This document shows positions 19,404 to 29,545 of a stretch of 64,000 nt of DNA, one piece after another. How positions within the stretch are numbered: position 1 is the stretch's first letter; every line of letters begins with the position of its first letter. A program made the translations under genes and the position numbers. The stretch comes from an uncultured Candidatus Saccharibacteria bacterium. GTDB lineage: Bacteria > Patescibacteriota > Saccharimonadia > Saccharimonadales > Saccharimonadaceae. Location: the NCBI GenBank assembly GCA_947303945.1, contig CAMYZS010000001.1:1-64000 (forward strand). The letters are read 5' to 3'. A model generated the notes under the pieces. That model was not told the origin of the DNA and did no database searches. It saw nothing but the letters and a program-made list of their open reading frames with translations.

Positions 19404-20246
19404 ATGGGCGAAACATTCAAGCCTAGTGCCGAACAACAGGAAGAGCCAAAAATGGTCCCAATTCAAGAAGTTCCATTTCGTAAAGCCACAAAAGAGGCTC
19501 TGATGAACTGGCCTCCAATAACAACCGAAGCAGAAGCACTAGAAATTATTAAGACCCAAACTAATACCGAGCTCGAAAATGCCCGATACGCTACCGAATC
19601 CATGAAATCTAGCTTAAAAGGAATAATAAAGTGTCTCCAAGAACGGAACATTGACACTAGCGATATTAACCCAGACGAGCTTCACGCCGATGTCTTTGGC
19701 CCCGAAGAGCCAACCGCAGAGGTCTCCCAAACCGGAGCACTCGTCGCCTTGGGTGAAAAGATTAACAGCCTCGAAACCCCTGAAGCCCTCATCGTAGATA
19801 CCTTATCTACTATTCATGATGATTGGTCTCGTGGCAATGCCAGAAAGTTCTTCCAACGCAAAAAGAAGTATCAGCATATGCCTCTCGAGCTAATTGGCTG
19901 GAAAGAAGCAAAAGCTGACCTTCTCTTCTTGAATCCTATCCTAGAAGGCGCCGGCGTAGAAATAAACGAAGACCAAATTCAATTCAGTTATTACGAACGC
20001 GTAGCGGATTTTCAAGAGAAACGCGGAATATCTACTAAAGAAGGTTTAATTTCCGCAATCCAACAGGCAGAAGCTTTCTATCCAGCACTCGAGGGCCAGA
20101 CAGAAATCACCGATTTCATGAAAACTCCAGAAGGCGCCGCAACTGTTGCAAGTCAAATCATAGAAAAAGGCATCGGAGCCGATGCCGATTATCGAGCATA
20201 CCTCGACACAAAAGCCGAACAGACTACCAGCGAAGCTGAAGCCTAA
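19404..20246 (+). CDS. Hypothetical protein (280 aa)
   Basis: SD AAGGAG before ATG, consensus promoter upstream, terminator downstream. Confidence 0.8.
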   Translation: MGETFKPSAEQQEEPKMVPIQEVPFRKATKEALMNWPPITTEAEALEIIKTQTNTELENARYATESMKSSLKGIIKCLQERNIDTSDINPDELHADVFGPEEPTAEVSQTGALVALGEKINSLETPEALIVDTLSTIHDDWSRGNARKFFQRKKKYQHMPLELIGWKEAKADLLFLNPILEGAGVEINEDQIQFSYYERVADFQEKRGISTKEGLISAIQQAEAFYPALEGQTEITDFMKTPEGAATVASQIIEKGIGADADYRAYLDTKAEQTTSEAEA

Positions 20247-20260
20247 TTAATCTCACAACC

Positions 20261-20289
20261 AAAATGCCCCCACCAAGGGGGCATTTTTT
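20261..20289 (+). terminator. Rho-independent terminator
   Basis: AAAATGCCCCCaccaAGGGGGCATTTTTTG. Confidence 0.88.
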
Positions 20290-20319
20290 GTCCAGTTTTA
20301 TCGTCATCACTCTCGCTTG

Positions 20320-20991
20320 TCACTTCTTGCCAATTCGTTTTTTCACTGCTTCCAAAAGACCTACCCCCATCTTGCGAAAACTCCTCGATTTAATACCTTC
20401 TCCCTCATTAGCCAGTTCACCATTCCGACGCAATCCGACATAATAATATGTCCCACTCACATCGACATACTTATCCTTTGTATCATATTCCACAACATAC
20501 CCATGTTCATTTATGAGCTTTTGCCATTTATCCGTCATTAGCTCAAAGGATGTCCCCACCCTAGCCTCCATTTCTATGAAATCGACATCATTCCCCTCAG
20601 CTCGACGAAGAAACTCTTCAAAAGCGCTTTTGCCAATCCCTTTATGCTGCCATTCGTTCAAAATAACTATATCTTCTATATAGACAACCTTTTTACCATA
20701 CTCCACGTCAAAATGTTCAGGTTCCTCTTGCTCTCCAGCCAATAAATACCCCACAGCTTCTTTCCCATTCTCATCTTGAGCATTTATCATAAAACTATAG
20801 GCCAGATAGCTAGGATCACTAATCATATCCTCAAGATCGTCTTTTTCCAAACTAGGATCAGGGTACACTTTTTCCTCAATATCCATAATAGTATCTATAT
20901 CATCACTACTTACCTTCGAAAACTGCCCATTCATATGAGGACTTCTCTCATCCTCTGGCGCAGACTTGGCAATTTCATAAACTTTTCGCAT
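20320..20991 (-). CDS. GNAT-family N-acetyltransferase (probable)
   Basis: VVYIEDIVILNEWQHKGIGKSAFEEFLRRAEG resembles the GNAT acetyl-CoA-binding motif. Confidence 0.72.
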   Translation of the reverse strand: MRKVYEIAKSAPEDERSPHMNGQFSKVSSDDIDTIMDIEEKVYPDPSLEKDDLEDMISDPSYLAYSFMINAQDENGKEAVGYLLAGEQEEPEHFDVEYGKKVVYIEDIVILNEWQHKGIGKSAFEEFLRRAEGNDVDFIEMEARVGTSFELMTDKWQKLINEHGYVVEYDTKDKYVDVSGTYYYVGLRRNGELANEGEGIKSRSFRKMGVGLLEAVKKRIGKK

Positions 20992-21050
20992 TCGTTATCT
21001 CTCCATTCTTCAAAATAAAGTTTTCCATGTTTCTATCTCTAAATTGCCCA

Positions 21051-24000
21051 TTAAAAGATTATCTCTATCCCATCCACTTCCCTCTCACCACTAGTCCGTT
21101 CACCTCCACCAAACTCAATGTAATGATCGCCGAAACCGGATTCGGGAACAAATACCGTTTCTTTTTCTCTAGTAATTACCTCCACTTCATCGGGAATACC
21201 AACCATCTCCCTTAATCTCCCCTCATCTAATGATACACCACAACTACTAGCGCTCTGGCGTGTTGCAAATATTGATATTTTCACTTCCGGATATCTTGCT
21301 TTTAAATCTTTCGCCTTTTTCATCATCGTGGCTACATGGTTATAATAAACATCACTGGATATACCTCCATACACTTTATCCATTACAAAAGACATACGTT
21401 TATCATTGCCCTTGCCAACTGGCGTGAAAAATACTATCTCGTCCGCGCTGCTACCTTTAGCGCTAATATTACCTTTGGAATAAAGATAAAACTTATACCC
21501 TTCAACAAAAGATAAATTAGTATCATTATTCATGCCGCCATTTTTGCAAGCTAAGCACGCTCTCATATTCTCAATGATTGTTGGCATATGATGACTACAG
21601 ATGGTCGTAATTGTCGGCTGACTTCCGCCCACCTCATCGCCAATAATATCCTTTATCTCCTTTATTTTCTCTATCAGCTTCGTCCTACCCGCAGAAGCCG
21701 AATTGTCATTCGTAATCCTTATACTCTCGAAACCTTTTACTATGCTCTCATAACTCGAGGTTAACTTCGTAAACTTATCTCTAATTTCATCGTAATAATT
21801 CCGTAATTTAGCTTGTTTTTCTCTTCGTTCCTCATCACTACCAGACAAACGCCCATCAGCCTTCGCTATCACACTATCTAAATATTCAATGTCTGCACTG
21901 ATAGCCTGAACGCCAGACCCCGTAGTAAACTCTTCGCCCAACTCTGCAAATATATTTGCTATCTCCATATCAGGTATTAATAATCTTTGCATATCCCGAA
22001 GCAGTTCCTCAACACCATTCTCCTGTATTTTTTCATAAGCACTAAAGACTGCACTCAACTCATTAAGCCCGCTCTGGAAATAAGTTTCCACATTCTCCTT
22101 CGTAAGCTCAACCTTATTATTAATTAAGGCAGTTTCCATTTCTCTCTTGACTACTTGCTCATCTTCCGTAAAATCAACTTCCCTGCCGTCAAGCCATCTA
22201 TGCATCTTCCTCGCTGTGGATCTAATCATATCCGGCTTATATTTATCTAGTAGCCTAATCCTAACTCTATCTTCTTTTCCGTCATACAAGTCTGGATCAA
22301 CTAATGCTTTAATGTTTTCACAAATATTCCGCAACTTCTCATCAGTCGTCAAAATGCTGCCCGGCCTTATCTCTGATGTTTCATATTGTAAGTCACGCTT
22401 AAAGTCGGCCAACCTACTTCCACTCCCATCGTCATTTAGGCCCAGATTCGCCACAGTTACAGGATTATTTTCCCTGCTCTTTTCTAGTGCGCTCGCCACA
22501 CTGTATGCCGCATCTTGCATCATATACTTTTCTGGCGACACCTCGTCCCCACCTCTTAAGGCCTCCCACGCAGATCTACCGTCTTTAATATCGAGCTGTG
22601 TAGCTAACATATAGCCCAGATAATTCTGTTTTTCAGAATTCACACCTTTGAGGTTACTTAAATATAATGTCGCATCTTCTATAGCGCGCACCATTTCATC
22701 ATTAAACTCTTCCGGTATCGCCTCCTTCTTGAGTCTAAATTTAACACCAAATAGACCAATTATTTCCCCCATGATTTTCCCTTTCACCTCACGCAAGGCC
22801 CGACCGCTACGAGCCTCATACTCCGCCTCAGTCTCTCCTTTCCTTCGCCCATCAAATGTGAATGGAGTTAATGCTTCCCTTAAGTCATCGATTAATTTCC
22901 TTTTATCTACATTCCTATAGCGACCCGTTACTATACCAGAACCTAAACCGCTCCCATCATAATCGTACTCTTTCAAAAGAGACAGCTTAGCGCGATAAAG
23001 TGGATAGATTTGTTTTGCAAAACGCTCAAAGTCCCCTTTCTCTTTTATTCTCTCGAAATCATCAAGAAAGATTTTGAAAATGTCCCTATCCGCCCTCATC
23101 ATTTCTGCAGATATTGAATAAAAGTTAGCTCTTTCCTGGTCATCCCATTTCTTCATCCTCTTCTCTACCGCCCTCACTCCATCAATCAACTCCTTATCAG
23201 CCATCTTGCCAAGCTCGCCACAATAGTCTAGAAATGCTTCAATCTGCACTAATGGACCAGCTCCTCCTTTCTGATGTACATACTCCGAAAAACATCTTAG
23301 AGAAAATGGAAACTCATTGTTTTTGTCGCCACCTTTTAAGTATCTAGAGTAATCCTCTCTGAGCATCTCAAGTACAAGATTTTTATTTTCTACTTTTTCC
23401 TCCGAAAAAGCATTCCTGACTTTTTCATCATCTTCTTTTGCGCCGCGCCAGTCATTTGCATCCATCTTAACGAATCTCGCAAAAGCCGCAAGTGCATTAT
23501 TTCTGTTTATCTCCGTCTCGCCATCGCCAAATATCAAATCCGTTGACGATGCCCCTCTAAATAGATTATCGATTTTTTTAGGCGGTTTAGCATCGAATAT
23601 CTCCAGGAAACGCTTACGCCCTAATCGCTCAATATCCACTCCAGAACAAAGGTAATGATAAATAATTCCCGGCTTCGCCCCTACATCGTCAAAACATTCA
23701 TCTATCTCCCGAATTGTCATATTATTAAGAGAGTCTTTTTCCGCCACCGCCCCATTAAAATAAAGCCTCAAAAATGAACGCATAGGAGCGTAATCCTCAA
23801 ACAAGCCCTCTAAATCTTGTCCGTTCATTACCCTCAAAAGAGCATCAATATTAACGCTTGAGTCAAAAAACTTAGCTTTTGTTATTTTTCGGAACTCCTC
23901 CTCACTGATACCTAAGCTCTCCCTAGTGTCCTCCTGTAAGAGATCAAAGAAATCATCCGTCAAAACGCCGATCGCCCTATCAGTCGCCTTGTCATCGGCA

Positions 24001-25910
24001 TAGTATAATTCAATATCATCTATTTTTATACGACTGCCCACTTTAGAACGTGATTGCCAGCCATCGAATACTCCAATAAAATTCAAATAATCATCAAGAC
24101 CATCCACCTCTCCTAGCGCCTCGTGTATAATCCTTTTATTTACATCCGCAAAATTATACAACGGTATAGATTGTGACATAGTACGTATAAATTGAATAAA
24201 ATCCTTATCGTTTAGACCAATTCTCATTCTATATTCATCAGATGCCAGGTCACTAAAACTAATACCTCTGCTACAAAAAAGTTGCCGCAAGTGCTCTGAA
24301 CAAAAATCCAGCGTTAGCCCATTTTCATCGAAGCATTTCATAATTTCACCAGACTGCAATTCAAGGGGCCAGTCCGTCTTTCTTAATAGCTCTATATACG
24401 CTACCTCTTGCGGCTTCAGTTCAACAGCCTCGTTCAATTCATTTAAATCACACCATGCCAACGAATCGAGATTGTTGCCGTTACGATAATACTTACGTAG
24501 GGCCTGAATCCTAGTCTCCTTATCTAATACGCATATTCTAGCTAGACGATCGTAAGTAAGCTCAATCGCATCAACATCTCGGCATGCCCCATTTTCATCA
24601 AGGCTAATCTCTGCCCCCCAAAAACCACCATGAGGTTCTAGGTTAAAGAATATTCCCAAACGTTCCTTCTCTGAAAATGATCCATCGTGTATTTTTCGAA
24701 ATATCTCACACTGCAACAAATATGGGTTTTCTTCGAGAATATTACTTTTGGCAATCCTATCAACAACCGAGCGATCCCGCACTAATAACGCCTGCAAAGC
24801 CGTAACTCCTCGCCCGTGATCTTCTCCCATCCTTTGCGCCTCCATAACCATTTTTCTGAGACACTCATCGTCATCAAGCAATCTGCTTGACCATTCGGAT
24901 GAAATTAAATTATCCCTATTATTACCATAATTATCATAATTAAGACTTCTTAAACTTCTTATGAAGCAATCCTTAACGGCTGGCTCATTAAAATCATAGT
25001 CCTCAAAAACGGAAAGCTTTCCATCTACAATCTTCTGCCGAAACTTTAATATCGTTTCCGCACCTTTTTCCTGGCAAAGCTTTTGCCAATATTCTGCCCC
25101 TTCATTGTTAAATTCTATGAGCTTACCGTCAGCAATCGCCGCATCGATCATGCCGACAATCATATAATCATCATTACATAAGTAATGTCTGTCACAATCA
25201 GTTAAACTCTCATATAAACTAAGCAATTCGCCATCATCTACCAAACCGCTCCTCGAAACAACATCATAAAAATCCCGACCGCGCTTCTTCATCCTTATCT
25301 GCTCTAAGCTGTAGTCATTATCGTCAAATTGCGACGACGCTGCATCGCCACCAATTAAATCAAAAATTCTATAACCGCGCTCCTTTATTCGTCTCAATGT
25401 ATCTAATTGCTCATTCGATAAACGCCCACTTGATAACATTACCCCATCCATGAAATCGTGTGCAAAGCTCTTCATTTCATTTTTATCAACGACAAATGGC
25501 TCTTCTTTCTTATGTTCCAAAATATCATCCAAAGATATTTTGACACCAAAACCATCGCAGATAGAGCTTAATAGTCCAGTCTCCACCAACTTCTTATCTT
25601 CATACAGCGAAAGCATAACCTCCTTGAGTGTCGTCTCGTCATAGCTACTCTTAATCTTATCAAATTCATCAATAACATCCGGCCCGACATCCTCGCCACT
25701 CTCTTGGGCAATTAATACCTTATGCATAAATGAGTGCATCTGTTCCGATACTTTCTGTACAATTTCTCCATCTAGAGCCTCTCCCCTCCTAGTGGCCTTT
25801 TCCGCCACATTAATTACTGTTTCACCTAGCTGCTCAGCCTCGCCCTCGTTTATTTCTATTTTTTCCTCACCCCCCCATTCCATATCGGTCGGTTTAGAGT
25901 CCATCATCAC
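21051..25910 (-). CDS. Giant hypothetical protein A (1619 aa)
   Basis: Strong SD AGGAGG; uninterrupted; paralogous to 29546..33886, with C-terminal RACLACKNGGMNNDTNLSF...YKFYLYS. Confidence 0.85.
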   Translation of the reverse strand: MMMDSKPTDMEWGGEEKIEINEGEAEQLGETVINVAEKATRRGEALDGEIVQKVSEQMHSFMHKVLIAQESGEDVGPDVIDEFDKIKSSYDETTLKEVMLSLYEDKKLVETGLLSSICDGFGVKISLDDILEHKKEEPFVVDKNEMKSFAHDFMDGVMLSSGRLSNEQLDTLRRIKERGYRIFDLIGGDAASSQFDDNDYSLEQIRMKKRGRDFYDVVSRSGLVDDGELLSLYESLTDCDRHYLCNDDYMIVGMIDAAIADGKLIEFNNEGAEYWQKLCQEKGAETILKFRQKIVDGKLSVFEDYDFNEPAVKDCFIRSLRSLNYDNYGNNRDNLISSEWSSRLLDDDECLRKMVMEAQRMGEDHGRGVTALQALLVRDRSVVDRIAKSNILEENPYLLQCEIFRKIHDGSFSEKERLGIFFNLEPHGGFWGAEISLDENGACRDVDAIELTYDRLARICVLDKETRIQALRKYYRNGNNLDSLAWCDLNELNEAVELKPQEVAYIELLRKTDWPLELQSGEIMKCFDENGLTLDFCSEHLRQLFCSRGISFSDLASDEYRMRIGLNDKDFIQFIRTMSQSIPLYNFADVNKRIIHEALGEVDGLDDYLNFIGVFDGWQSRSKVGSRIKIDDIELYYADDKATDRAIGVLTDDFFDLLQEDTRESLGISEEEFRKITKAKFFDSSVNIDALLRVMNGQDLEGLFEDYAPMRSFLRLYFNGAVAEKDSLNNMTIREIDECFDDVGAKPGIIYHYLCSGVDIERLGRKRFLEIFDAKPPKKIDNLFRGASSTDLIFGDGETEINRNNALAAFARFVKMDANDWRGAKEDDEKVRNAFSEEKVENKNLVLEMLREDYSRYLKGGDKNNEFPFSLRCFSEYVHQKGGAGPLVQIEAFLDYCGELGKMADKELIDGVRAVEKRMKKWDDQERANFYSISAEMMRADRDIFKIFLDDFERIKEKGDFERFAKQIYPLYRAKLSLLKEYDYDGSGLGSGIVTGRYRNVDKRKLIDDLREALTPFTFDGRRKGETEAEYEARSGRALREVKGKIMGEIIGLFGVKFRLKKEAIPEEFNDEMVRAIEDATLYLSNLKGVNSEKQNYLGYMLATQLDIKDGRSAWEALRGGDEVSPEKYMMQDAAYSVASALEKSRENNPVTVANLGLNDDGSGSRLADFKRDLQYETSEIRPGSILTTDEKLRNICENIKALVDPDLYDGKEDRVRIRLLDKYKPDMIRSTARKMHRWLDGREVDFTEDEQVVKREMETALINNKVELTKENVETYFQSGLNELSAVFSAYEKIQENGVEELLRDMQRLLIPDMEIANIFAELGEEFTTGSGVQAISADIEYLDSVIAKADGRLSGSDEERREKQAKLRNYYDEIRDKFTKLTSSYESIVKGFESIRITNDNSASAGRTKLIEKIKEIKDIIGDEVGGSQPTITTICSHHMPTIIENMRACLACKNGGMNNDTNLSFVEGYKFYLYSKGNISAKGSSADEIVFFTPVGKGNDKRMSFVMDKVYGGISSDVYYNHVATMMKKAKDLKARYPEVKISIFATRQSASSCGVSLDEGRLREMVGIPDEVEVITREKETVFVPESGFGDHYIEFGGGERTSGEREVDGIEIIF

Positions 25911-26000
25911 ACCTCCTTTTTAGAACAAACGCAAATACATCGTGGTTCGGATATTTATTACCCCTTACACTTTTAGACGCACTTCTCATCTCCCGTCCCT

Positions 26001-26558
26001 TCATTTAATCTCGTTTTTTAAATAGTAAAACCTCTCCACATTCCCAAACCGCCCCGCTAAATCATTATCACGCTTCCCCTTAACAATAAAGCCATTCTCC
26101 TTCAACCAATATTCAAAGTCCGCAATAATTGCTCTCCGAATCCTATTATTCTTCACTACACCATCCTTCAGCTGACCATTATGTGCTTCAAATTGTGGTT
26201 TTAGCATCACTAAATACTCAGTATGTTCATCCGCTAACTCCTTCGAAGCATAACTCAATACTTTCCTCAAACTCACAAAACTCACATCCGCCAATATCAC
26301 ATCCGGCGGCATACAATGAAAATCAAAAATATCCATCTTCTCATACAGCTCAATTCGCTCGTCAAAACGTAATGGCGCTTTCATTTGATTAGTTCCTTTT
26401 TCTACCGCAATTACATGCGCCGCGCCATTTCTCAAAGCGCACTCCGTAAAACCACCCGTCGAAGAGCCAATATCCAACACAACCTTACCACGCAAATCAA
26501 CTTTCAGTGCCTTTATTGCATCACTCAGCTTATATTCCGCTCTACCTACTACATTCAT
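26001..26558 (-). CDS. TlyA/FtsJ-type rRNA methyltransferase-like protein lacking an N-terminal S4 domain
   Basis: VVGRAEYKLSDAIKAL, VVLDIGSSTGGFTECALRNGA, ADVSFVSL, VMLKPQFEA motifs. Confidence 0.8.
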   Translation of the reverse strand: MNVVGRAEYKLSDAIKALKVDLRGKVVLDIGSSTGGFTECALRNGAAHVIAVEKGTNQMKAPLRFDERIELYEKMDIFDFHCMPPDVILADVSFVSLRKVLSYASKELADEHTEYLVMLKPQFEAHNGQLKDGVVKNNRIRRAIIADFEYWLKENGFIVKGKRDNDLAGRFGNVERFYYLKNEIK

Positions 26559-27476
26559 CTATTTCATTATAACAAGAAGCGGCTTAGTCGATTTCTTAAT
26601 TTCTACTACCAAGACATCTGAAATCATCTTATACTCACCCTCCGCCTGAAACATCATTTTTGACGGTTTTTTAAAGACTAATTTATCATAATCACTCTCC
26701 GTCCCAGGAACTTGTTTCAAAATACTACGCATCATAAATAGTATTAATCGCCAAAATTTCGTCAATGTACCAGTGGTACTCAAAAATTCATCTTTTTGCA
26801 AGAAGTACTTTCCGCCTTTCATCATTCTTGCAGCCGTTTTCCCATTTAGTGCTAGATAATCAGAGGCACCCCTACTTGACACATATTCATCCGACGAATT
26901 ACCTAAATTAAACTCTGGCATAAAATGACGCCGTTTTCGTTCTTTAAACCACCAGCTCGCCAGTACTCGAACACTATAAAGAATGCTCTTTTTTCCTTTT
27001 CGTAAAGACTTACGCGTTTTCGGATGGTCAAATACTTCACACGCCTCCGCAAACATCCCAATCGTAAAATAGCAAATAGCATAGCGCCAATGTCTACCAT
27101 TAATCTTGCACTCTAACGGCCATATTTCGACCGCTTTATTATTCAAAATATCTTCAATCGTAGGCTTACCAAAAGTTCTCGCCGTATCATTAAAATTCCC
27201 ATAGCCGAACACCCCCAACTTTATACCCCTACAATCAGCCTGCATAATACCATTTACGGCTATATTAGCTGTACCATCACCGCCTGCCGCAATTACTAAA
27301 TCGTCATCTTGCAATAACTTCGCCAACCGGCTCGCATTATCATCCACGTCAGTATCGGCTACCTCATACTTACCGATCATCCAGCCCTTTAGACCACGTA
27401 ACTTATCGATAACATCTTTTTTTACCTGCAAAAAATGTGAGCTACGCGGATTATATATTAATATTAATCTCCTCAT
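26559..27476 (-). CDS. Diacylglycerol/lipid kinase family protein
   Basis: LIYNPRSS..., VIAAGGDGTANIAVNGIM, LGVFGYGNFNDTART. Confidence 0.82.
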   Translation of the reverse strand: MRRLILIYNPRSSHFLQVKKDVIDKLRGLKGWMIGKYEVADTDVDDNASRLAKLLQDDDLVIAAGGDGTANIAVNGIMQADCRGIKLGVFGYGNFNDTARTFGKPTIEDILNNKAVEIWPLECKINGRHWRYAICYFTIGMFAEACEVFDHPKTRKSLRKGKKSILYSVRVLASWWFKERKRRHFMPEFNLGNSSDEYVSSRGASDYLALNGKTAARMMKGGKYFLQKDEFLSTTGTLTKFWRLILFMMRSILKQVPGTESDYDKLVFKKPSKMMFQAEGEYKMISDVLVVEIKKSTKPLLVIMK

Positions 27477-28174
27477 TCTTTACGTTTCTCCAATAGCTTA
27501 TCTAATTCATCCAACTTATCATAGAACAATAACACTTCTTCTCGCTTCTTTCCTATCAAATCCTCAAGCTTTATCTTCGTATATTTCATTCCCAACTTCT
27601 CGCCCTCTTCAAGTAACGCTTTGTGTTCTTTCTCGAAATCTTTATCCTTTATGTTCAGCTTTTTTACTCTTGAGCGATAATTGCCAATATCTTTTGCAAG
27701 ATTTACGAGATACTCATTCTCCGACCTACTTAACTGTTCCAAATCTTGATCATCCAATTCGCCGTCATACATTACTGATATATCTTTCTCGACCAGATAC
27801 AACGCGCGTAAGTCTATATACGAAAGAGCCGCTTCTTCTGAGATCTTTTTTATTTCTCCATCATCTGTCACGTCCTTCAATTTTTGTAAAATATTCTGCA
27901 CCTCGCTACTATCCGGAATTGCCCTTTCAAAATTCTCAATCGCCAACTTTTCTTCATTACTTAATTCTATCGACTTCACTTCTGTTCGCAAAAATTTTTC
28001 CACCGCTTCTCGGCCAGAGCTTGTTTTTTGCACCCACTCCTGCGCGACCACATATTCTTCGTGCCGTTTCGCCTCATCCCATGCTCGCCCACCCAATACT
28101 AGACCGACACATATCCCACTAACTGCAATGACACCCAACGCAATATAAATACTAATTATTAATTTTTTCCGCAT
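27473..28174 (-). CDS. Hypothetical protein with N-terminal TM helix and coiled-coil-like body
   Basis: MRKKLIISIYIALGVIAVSGICVGLVLGG then a charged helical region; ATG at 28174 overlaps the upstream TAA (TAATG). Confidence 0.7.
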   Translation of the reverse strand: MRKKLIISIYIALGVIAVSGICVGLVLGGRAWDEAKRHEEYVVAQEWVQKTSSGREAVEKFLRTEVKSIELSNEEKLAIENFERAIPDSSEVQNILQKLKDVTDDGEIKKISEEAALSYIDLRALYLVEKDISVMYDGELDDQDLEQLSRSENEYLVNLAKDIGNYRSRVKKLNIKDKDFEKEHKALLEEGEKLGMKYTKIKLEDLIGKKREEVLLFYDKLDELDKLLEKRKE

Positions 28175-28776
28175 TAATACCCCCTCGTCACCCATAGTTC
28201 ACTATCCAAAGGCCAAGAACTCGCTATACACCCCCTAAGCCCCGTTGATTGCTGCAACATCACCGGCGCCACACCACCCGCACCACAGGTCGTAACGTGG
28301 TCATGACCAAGGTAGTGACCAACTTCATGATTAACTACTAGTTGTCTATAGCTTTTTAAACTCAAACCTTTTGAATTGTAGCTATCCGTCGCCTTGCGCC
28401 ATCGTTCATCATTTATAAATACTAGCGGAAAATACGTGCAACTTAATTCCGCCGAACAGCCATTATACTTACCAATCTCCGCTCCCGATGCTAAAACAAC
28501 ATGCATCTTACCACCCCTCGGCACTTTTATAAATTTTACTCCCGCTCTTTTCCACCCCCTCGCATCTGTTAAAATACTCTCAACCAAAGATGAAAATTCG
28601 TCAACATCAGCTTTAATACTACCTTTTGTAGAGATATCAAAAGTAATATTATATTTAATCTTATTCTCATCTACGCTAGCAATTTGCGACTGGTATTTTA
28701 TCAAGCTTTCACTCAAAGCAATATTTTGATTCATTACCTCATGGGCAATCATCAAAGAAATTATATTTTCAACCAT
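28174..28776 (-). CDS. DUF3152-like zinc metalloprotease (metzincin motif)
   Basis: NHEVGHYLGHDH = HExxHxxGxxH, followed by a Cys-containing segment with APVMLQQSTGLRGC..SSWPLD. Confidence 0.78.
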   Translation of the reverse strand: MVENIISLMIAHEVMNQNIALSESLIKYQSQIASVDENKIKYNITFDISTKGSIKADVDEFSSLVESILTDARGWKRAGVKFIKVPRGGKMHVVLASGAEIGKYNGCSAELSCTYFPLVFINDERWRKATDSYNSKGLSLKSYRQLVVNHEVGHYLGHDHVTTCGAGGVAPVMLQQSTGLRGCIASSWPLDSELWVTRGY

Positions 28777-28796
28777 ACGCCCCCTATTTTATAAAA

Positions 28797-29471
28797 CTAT
28801 TTAACCTTTGTCTCTCCAGCTTCACAAGGAATAACCCCCTTGATAGCCTCTTTCTCCTCTTCGGTCGAATCCTCGCAAGAATCTTTTTTCGAAGCATCAA
28901 AACCACCTAATTTCCATTTCCCGTCAGCTATCTTCTCATATAATACCGCTCTTTTTGTACCGCTCTCGCGATGAACCCCCAAACTCACGACTTTATAAAC
29001 TCCGTTACGAATTATAAAGTTAATATTAGAATCGGCCAAATCTAACTTATAATTCGCATTAAATTTTCCCATCAATAGAGTATTTATTTCATCTAAATCT
29101 CCGCCATTCAGAATCTCCGTCGAAGATATTCTAGAAATCACCCCAGTTAAATCATTTACGCCTACTTTTGAATAAATACTATTCAACTCGTTCTGAGCCG
29201 ATTCAAGTTCACGCTTTGTCTTAGCAATTTCTTTGTCATTATTTACCACTATTATTAAAGCGACTATCAAACATACTAACAAGCCAGCAACCAACACGCC
29301 GAGCAAAACCGCTCCACGCTGCCAAATATAATCAACCGTCTTACGTCCGCTCGTAGCATTATTTACACTTACAGCATCTGCCATATTTACCGACGCGACA
29401 CCCGTCGCCTGTTGTTGCACTTGCGAACCTGTCATATTGCCTTGCTGAATAAAATTTTGTTGCGGATCCAT
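28797..29471 (-). CDS. Hypothetical single-TM protein with Gln-rich N-terminus
   Basis: MDPQQNFIQQGNMTGSQVQQQ...; TM GAVLLGVLVAGLLVCLIVALIIVV; start chosen after a GGAG motif. Confidence 0.7.
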   Translation of the reverse strand: MDPQQNFIQQGNMTGSQVQQQATGVASVNMADAVSVNNATSGRKTVDYIWQRGAVLLGVLVAGLLVCLIVALIIVVNNDKEIAKTKRELESAQNELNSIYSKVGVNDLTGVISRISSTEILNGGDLDEINTLLMGKFNANYKLDLADSNINFIIRNGVYKVVSLGVHRESGTKRAVLYEKIADGKWKLGGFDASKKDSCEDSTEEEKEAIKGVIPCEAGETKVK

Positions 29472-29545
29472 CTCTCTCCTCACCAGAAATACTTATGCTT
29501 ATATAATAACATAATTTTTTAAAAGTCGAAAAATAACACTATTCG

